This document shows, one piece after another, positions 58,446 through 64,000 of a stretch of DNA of 64,000 nt. Numbering within the stretch: position 1 is the first letter of the stretch; each line of letters starts with the position of its first letter. The position numbers and the translations under genes were made by a program. This DNA is from Ursus arctos. Lineage: Eukaryota; Chordata; Mammalia; Carnivora; Ursidae. The DNA lies in contig NW_026622997.1 of assembly GCF_023065955.2 (NCBI RefSeq), positions 11,766,001 to 11,830,000 of the forward strand. Direction: 5' to 3'. The notes beneath the pieces were generated by a model. The model did not search any database. It was not told the DNA's origin and saw only the letters and a list, made by a program, of their open reading frames with translations.

Positions 58446-59250
58446 AAGCCATGGATTTTTAATAGCATGTTCAAGCCACCCTGTACTCAGACTATAATGG
58501 AATTAGGAAGAAAGGTTATGGATTTACACTCTGGAATTTTCTGTGACTTCTGATTTGGTTTTACATGGAAAGACATTTATACGGACTTCGCGTGGGTAGA
58601 AACCACAGTTGCTGTGAAAGGGCAGGAACTGTTATTTATGAATGCAGTGTTGTCTGTAGGAGACATGGCCCTGGGGGTATTCTTCAAGGACTCAGTGGGT
58701 ACCCTATGGATGGTAATAGTGAATATATTAATGTAAAGGACACTGAGAAGTGTCCTCAAAGCCTTTAGACTACAGTCCATGATGGACAGGCAATGAAATG
58801 GAAGATCACCCAGAACAACAAGGTAGCATGGCTGGAGCATATGGGAGGCCAGGATGGGAAATGAACTGAGACTTTTTTTTAAATTACAACTTTCTACCCA
58901 TTACTCCATGAATATTTTATCGTCCCCCGCTTACTTATTTTTTAATCTTCCAGTAAGGACAAACATATCTTCCCAAAGTTCATGCACATTTTTCGTTAGG
59001 AACTTTTGTTTGCTATTATATATAGAGTTTTAAAAATTGTACTTATTTATAGTGTGTTGCTCATGTACAGAAATTCAATTGACTTTGGAAGTTTTTCTTG
59101 CAATTGTCAATTTTACTGAAGTCATTTAAAATATCAATAATTTATATGTAGATTGTTTTGGGTTTTCTGTGTAGGCAATTATATTATTGGAAAATAATGA
59201 CAATTTTGTTACTTTCAGACCAATCTTTACATCTTTTCTTTCTTTTTTAA
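58446..59250 (-). other. Probable L1M remnant, heavily degraded
   Basis: Mostly AT-rich; nothing coding. Assignment to L1 rests on flanking sequence. Confidence 0.35.
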
Positions 59251-59251
59251 A

Positions 59252-59443
59252 AAAGATTCATGTATTTATTTGAGAAAGAGAGAGAGAGAGCATGAGCAGG
59301 AGGGGCAGAAGGAGAGAGAATCTCGGTCACACTCAGTGCTGAGCACGGAGCCCAGTGCAGGGCTCAGTCTCACGACCCTGAGATCATGACTGGAGCTGAA
59401 ACCAAGAGTCAGATGCTTAACCGACTGAGCCACCCAGGAGCCC
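59252..59443 (-). mobile_element. Can-SINE
   Basis: Reverse-strand copy ending 'gagccacccaggagcccc'. Confidence 0.9.
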
Positions 59444-60164
59444 CTACAGTTTTCATTTCTTTTCTCTTTTTTTGGCACTGGTCAGGACTGCTAGGATATT
59501 GCTAAATAGAATTGGCAACAACCATGGGTTTATATATCTTGTTCCTGATTTTTAGATGACATACTTGGAGTGTTTCAGTTGATTACTCTGTTGGCTTTAA
59601 TTTTTTTTGGCAGAGGAAGGTGATGGGAACATAACCCTTAATCAAAAAGTGGAAGATTCCCTTACTTGTATTTTTGTCATGAGCTCTACAAAATAAACTT
59701 TTAATGTATACTGCGGTAGAATTCCTGAACGTACTGAAATGATATTTTCTCCTTTAATCAGTTGATGTGGTGGACTTTCTAACATTGAACCTTTCATTGC
59801 TGTGATAAATTTAATTTCCGCAGGATGCACTGTTGTTTTTTTCATTGCTGGGTTCAGTTTGTTTATAACTTGTTTATAATTGTTGCATCTATATTTATGA
59901 TGTAATTAACTTATCATTTACTTTTCAGGCTGTCCTTGTCTGACTTTAATGTTAAGGTTATATTATTTTTCTATCTTTTGAAAGAATTTGCTTAAGATTG
60001 GGTTTATCTGTTTATTAAATGCTCCAGAATATGCATCCATAAAATCACTGGTCTTACTATTTGTGGGGAAAAATTTCATACAACTGCTTTAATGTTTAAT
60101 AATTCAGATTTTCTTTCTTCCCTGAATCAATTTAAAAAGATTTTTAAATTTTTTAAAAAATTTA

Positions 60165-60345
60165 AAAAAGGTGACTCAGTCAGTTCAGGTCAGGGTCAGG
60201 AGATGGAGCCCAGCATCAGGCTCTGCATTCAGTGGGGGAGTCTGCTTAGGATTTTCTCTCCCTCTGCCCCTCCCCCCTGCTCTCTCTCTCTCTAAATAAA
60301 TAAATAAATAAACAAACAAACAAACAAACAAACAAAATCTTAAAA
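60165..60345 (+). mobile_element. Degenerate Can-SINE with AAAT/AAAC tail
   Basis: Partial head, 'ggctctgcattcagtggggg', and a tail of TAAA units followed by six CAAA units. Confidence 0.75.
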
Positions 60346-60357
60346 AAAAAACTTTTA

Positions 60358-60538
60358 GGGGTGCCTGGGTGGCTCAGTTGGTTAAGCAACTGCCTTCGGC
60401 TTGGGTCATGATCCCAGGGTCCTGGGATCAAGCCCCGCATCGGAACTCTGCAGGGAGCCTGCTTCTCCCTCTCCCTCTGCCTGCAGCTCCCCCTGCTTGT
60501 GTGCTCTCTCTAATAAATAAATAAAATCTTTTTTAAAA
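60358..60538 (+). mobile_element. Can-SINE
   Basis: Full-length, inserted directly after the previous SINE tail. Confidence 0.93.
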
Positions 60539-61369
60539 AGTTTAATTAATTTAAAAATCTTTAATAAAAATATTTTTTCTATAAACTTTCCATTTCACCT
60601 AATTTCTCAAAATCATTGGTACAAAGTTTTTATTATATCTCCTTAATCTCTGCTGCACCTGTTTGTCATTTCTCCATTTTCATTTCATTTTGAAGTTTCC
60701 AATAGTAAAGTCTTATTGTCAGTAAATGATCTATGTTTTTGTCTGCAATTTCTGTAACTCATCTGCATTTCTTCAAGAGTTCAAGTGGATCAAACATTCT
60801 CGGTTGGCACTGATTCTTACCAGCACTTTGCAGACAGTATTCCATTCTCTGTTGGCTTTTATTGTTGCCATCAACAGGAGAGCAGTCAGTCAAACTGGCT
60901 TTCATTTGCAGAGACCGTCATTTCTCTAAGTCTGGTTTTAAGACCCCCTCTTACCTAGCTTTCTTTAATTTCTCAACAACCCTGCTAGGTCTTGGCTTCC
61001 TTCAGTTTATCCTGTTCAGATATGTAGGGCTTCCTAAACCTGAGTATTGAGTGGTGTTTACTCTGAAAAATCCTTCATAGGTTATTCTCCACTATTCTAT
61101 TCTCTTTTTCTAAAATTCCAGATATTTTGGATCTTTCTACTCTGAGCAAACAGTGTTACTGTTTCACTTGATCTTTATTTCATACGAGTCTGTGTGATAC
61201 AGTGTATGGATTTTTTTTTTTCTCTAACTCACTAATTCTTTCTTATTCTGTGACCAGTCTGCTGTCTATCCTGTTCATTGAATATGTATTACGTACAGAG
61301 GTATGTATTTCTGTGACACTGAGGAACCGAAAAAGGGTCACGTTAGATAGTGTGGTCACAGAAGGGCTT

Positions 61370-61680
61370 CTCTGAGAAGGTGACATTTGAACAGAGACTA
61401 AAGGATGAGAAGGACAAAATGCCAGCTCAGGGGAAAACATTCCAGGCAGAAGAAAGAGCAAGAGTGAATGCCCCGAGACAGGGAAGTCTTGCCAAGTTCT
61501 AGGAACTAAAAGGAATAATGAGGTTAAGGAGAGCCCAAGCTGAAGTGGGAAGAACAGTACAAGGTAAGATTATGAAGGGTTTTAGAAGCTATAGTGAAGA
61601 GTGTGCATTTATATTAAGTGTGGAGGGGAGGCTATTCAAGGGTTTAAAGCATTTTAAAATAGTGCAATCTAACTTGTAGT
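61370..61680 (+). repeat. Unclassified mid-age interspersed repeat, copy 3
   Basis: 'gagaaggtgacatttgaaca', 'attccaggcagaagaaagag', 'gaagggttttagaagctata', 'gcattttaaaatagtgcaat'. Confidence 0.5.
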
Positions 61681-61684
61681 TTTT

Positions 61685-62650
61685 AAAATTATTTTTAGAG
61701 CGGTATAATTGACGTAACATTTCATATTAGTTTCAGATGTACAACATAATGTTTCAATATTTGTATATTTTGTGAAATGATCACCACAATAAGTCTAGTT
61801 ACCATCTGTTACCATATAGTTACAACATTTTTTTCTTGTGATGAGAAATTTTAATATTTACTCTCTTAGCAACTTTCAAATATACAACACAGTATTATTA
61901 ACTGTAGTCACTATGATTACATTACATCCCCATGACTTATTTTATAACTGGATGTGTGTACCTTGTGATCCCTTTTACCCATTTCACTGCCCCCCCCCCA
62001 GCTCCCCCACCAACCACTAATCTGTTCTCTGCATCTACGAACTTGTTTTGTTTTTTAGATTCCACATATAAGTAAGATCAGATGGTATCTGTCTTTCTCT
62101 CTCGGACTCATTTCTTTTAGCATGATACCCTCGAGGTCCATCGATGGTGTCACAAATGGCAGCATGCCTTTGTTTCTATGGCTGAATAATATTCCATTGC
62201 ATCATATACCATGTTTTCTTTATTCATCCACTGATGGATACATAGGTTGGTTCCATATCTTGACTATTGTAAATATTGCAGCAGTGAACATGGGGGTGCA
62301 GATATCTTTTCAAGATAGTTTTCATTTTCTTCGAATAAATACCCAGAATTAGAACTGCTGAATCATATGGTGGTTGTATCTTTACTTTTTTGAGGAACTT
62401 CCATACTGTTTTCCACAGTGGCTGCACCAATTTACATTCCCACCAACAGTGTACATCTCCCCATCTTAGCCAACACTTGTTACTTCTAGTCTTGTTAATA
62501 ATAGCCATTCTAACAGGTGTGGGGTGATTTCTCATTGTGGTTTTGATTTGCATTTCCATGATGCTTAGGGATGTGAGCACCTTTTCACGTACCTGTTGGC
62601 TATGTGTATGTTGAACTGGGGTATTCTTGTGAGAGGATCTACCTCTCACT
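61685..62650 (-). mobile_element. L1M 3' end with ORF2 C-terminal remnant
   Basis: 3' UTR in antisense ('aatgatcaccacaataagtc', 'aactttcaaatatacaacac') followed by a decayed ORF2 end. A broken frame at 62649-62224 still reads '[20 protein letters not shown]', the cysteine-rich L1 C terminus. Confidence 0.85.
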
Positions 62651-63156
62651 ATGATGTTGTCATAGATGTCATGGGGAGTAGCGTAGAGAGAACAAGTCTA
62701 ACATTTCATGGAAAAGTGTTCCTGAACCAGGCGTGTATGGAGCAGGGACTTCTACATCTGAAACTGATCTAGCCATAGGTGTTACAGAGGAAGCAGTGTT
62801 TGGGAGAGAGATGCAGGAGTACTTGAATCTCTGCAGTGTTGTGGAAAAGCTGCCTTACTCAGACTGGGAAGAAAGTGAATGTACCTCTAAGGAAAGGGCG
62901 TTTGAGTGGGGATTTGAAGGACAGTAGGAAATAACTGGGGGGGAGGGTAGCCTGAGCATTCCAGGTGGAACAGCCTAGGCTAATGCCATGAGGCAAAAGG
63001 GAATGCGATGCATTTGAGAAGATATAATATCTCCACTGTAGCTAAAAGCAAGGCAGGGGGAATGGCAAGATGTTATTGGAAAGGCAGGCAGAAACCATAT
63101 CTTGAAGAAACTTCCAGGCCATGCTAAGAATTTTTGCCTTTATCTAAAAGTGATGG

Positions 63157-63911
63157 TTTGTCTCCCCTCCTTCCCCCCCCCCATAGGTTCACCTGTTTTG
63201 TTTCTTCAGTTCTGCATATGAGTGAAATCATAAGGAAACAAACTATAAGAGACTCTTAACAATAGAGAACAAATAGGGTTGATGGAGGGAGGTGGGTGAG
63301 TGATGGGGTAACTGGGTGATAGGCATTAAAGAGGGCACTTGTTGTGATGAGCCCTGGGTGTTATATGTAAGTGATGAACCACGAAATTCTACTCCTGAAA
63401 CTGTTATTGCACTGTATGTTAATTAACTAGAATTTATTTTTTATTTTTTTTAATTACAGTACATCATTAGCTTTCATGTAGTGTTCCATGATTCATTGTT
63501 TGCGTATAACATCCAGTGCCCCAAGCAATACATGCCCTCCTTAATACCCATCACCGGGCTAGCCTATCCCCCCACCCCCTCCCCTGTAAAACCCTCAGTT
63601 TGTTTCCCGGAGTCTACAGTCTCTCAGGGTTCGTCTCCCTTCTGTTTTCCCCCCTTCATTTTTCCCTTCCTTCTCCTAATGATCTTGCTGCTATTCCTTA
63701 TGTTCCACAGATAAGTGAAACCATATGATAATTGTCTTTCTCTGTTTGACTTATTTCACTTAGCATAATCTCCTCCAGTTCCATCCATGTTGATGCAAAT
63801 GTTAGGTAATCATCCTTTCTGATGGCTGAGTAATATTCCATTGTATATATGGACCACATCTTCTTTATCCATTCTAACTAACTAGAATTTAAATAAAAAT
63901 TTGAATGAAAC
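63157..63911 (+). mobile_element. Truncated L1 with 5' inversion (twin priming), itself interrupted
   Basis: 63157-about 63233 is antisense L1 ('ttctgcatatgagtgaaatc'), then sense L1 3' end from about 63235 ('gaaacaaactataagagact' ... 'gtatgttaattaactagaat'). Target-site duplication AAAAGTGATGG at 63146-63156 and 63912-63922. Confidence 0.82.
63437..63878 (-). mobile_element. Truncated L1 inserted into another L1
   Basis: Poly(T)-rich start, antisense 3' UTR ('aataccc atcaccgggctagcc' region) and ORF2 C-terminal part ('ttagcataatctcctccagt'). A 13-bp duplication TAACTAGAATTTA (63424-63436, 63879-63891) of the host L1 tail flanks it. Confidence 0.85.
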
Positions 63912-64000
63912 AAAAGTGATGGAAGAAATCACTGAAAGTGTTTTAAGGGGCATGATCAGATTTATATTTCAGAAAGATCACTCTGGCTGCATGCACAAAA

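Larger units (their letters stand above)
59450..61200 (-). mobile_element. L1M remnants, interrupted by SINEs
   Basis: Antisense L1 phrases ('caaccatgggtttatatatc', 'ttcattgctgggttcagttt', 'aagtttccaatagtaaagtc'); broken throughout. Confidence 0.6.
54969..64000 (-). other. CAGE1: CAGE1 intron (runs off the window)
   Basis: Made almost wholly of repeats: an unclassified repeat (55540-56030), an ERV-type LTR (56160-56560), antisense L1M remnants (56900-62650), SINEs, and nested young L1s at 63.1-63.9 kb. No further exon was found. Confidence 0.6.
62880..64000 (+). repeat. Unclassified mid-age repeat, copy 4, split by nested L1s
   Basis: 'gagtggggatttgaaggaca', 'cattccaggtggaacagcct', 'ccatgctaagaatttttgcc' up to 63156, continuing after 63911 with 'ggggcatgatcagatttata' and 'agaaagatcactctggctgc'. 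The two parts join directly across the insertion. Confidence 0.6.

Overview
This is mammalian nuclear DNA, most likely from a carnivoran. It carries many tRNA-derived SINEs of the carnivoran Can-SINE type: a head resembling 'GGCGCCTGGGTGGCTCAG', a CT-rich middle and an (AAATA)n/poly(A) tail. It also has carnivore-type young L1s and a background of older MIR, L2, hAT (MER5-like), Tigger (MER2-like), LTR and L1M remnants. The SINE variant 'GCGCAGTCGTTAAGCGTCTGCC' suggests an arctoid (bear or pinniped), but that rank is a guess from one window. There is no prokaryotic gene organisation.

Two protein genes are present, both on the minus strand. (1) SSR1, the alpha subunit of the ER translocon-associated protein (TRAP) complex, is complete for coding sequence. 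Eight exons lie between the ATG at 38983 and the stop at 16701. They join in frame with GT/AG splice sites to exactly 861 nt (286 aa plus stop). The promoter sits in a CpG island at about 38470-39260 with a perfect GTCACGTGAC E-box and a TTTCCCGCGAAA element. (2) The 3' end of CAGE1 (cancer antigen 1) lies at 50980-54968: three small coding exons encode a coiled-coil end and a C-terminal tail. The gene continues to the right of the window through a repeat-filled intron. The order SSR1 then CAGE1 on one strand agrees with the human 6p24.3 arrangement as I remember it.

Layout. 1-5465: MIR, a recent 5'-truncated L1 copy and old sequence. 5466-11724: a full-length L1 on the plus strand with both ORFs open and a SINE inside its 5' UTR. 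11725-16700: AT-rich sequence downstream of the SSR1 stop, probably part of a long SSR1 3' UTR that would also span the L1 in antisense. 16701-38983: SSR1 exons and introns with SINEs, MER5-like and hAT elements and a tiny U2 snRNA retro-copy. 39260-50220: intergenic, with LTRs, SINEs and L2. 50220-64000: CAGE1 3' end and intron, with old antisense L1, an ERV-type LTR and a three-layer nested insertion at 63.1-63.9 kb.

I found no clearly novel gene system. The most noteworthy items are the apparently intact L1 lying antisense to the likely SSR1 3' UTR, its duplicated 5'-end unit and nested SINE, the U2 mini-retrocopy, exon-like alternative ends of CAGE1, a duplicated block flanking SSR1 exon 3, and the nested/twin-primed L1s at the right edge.
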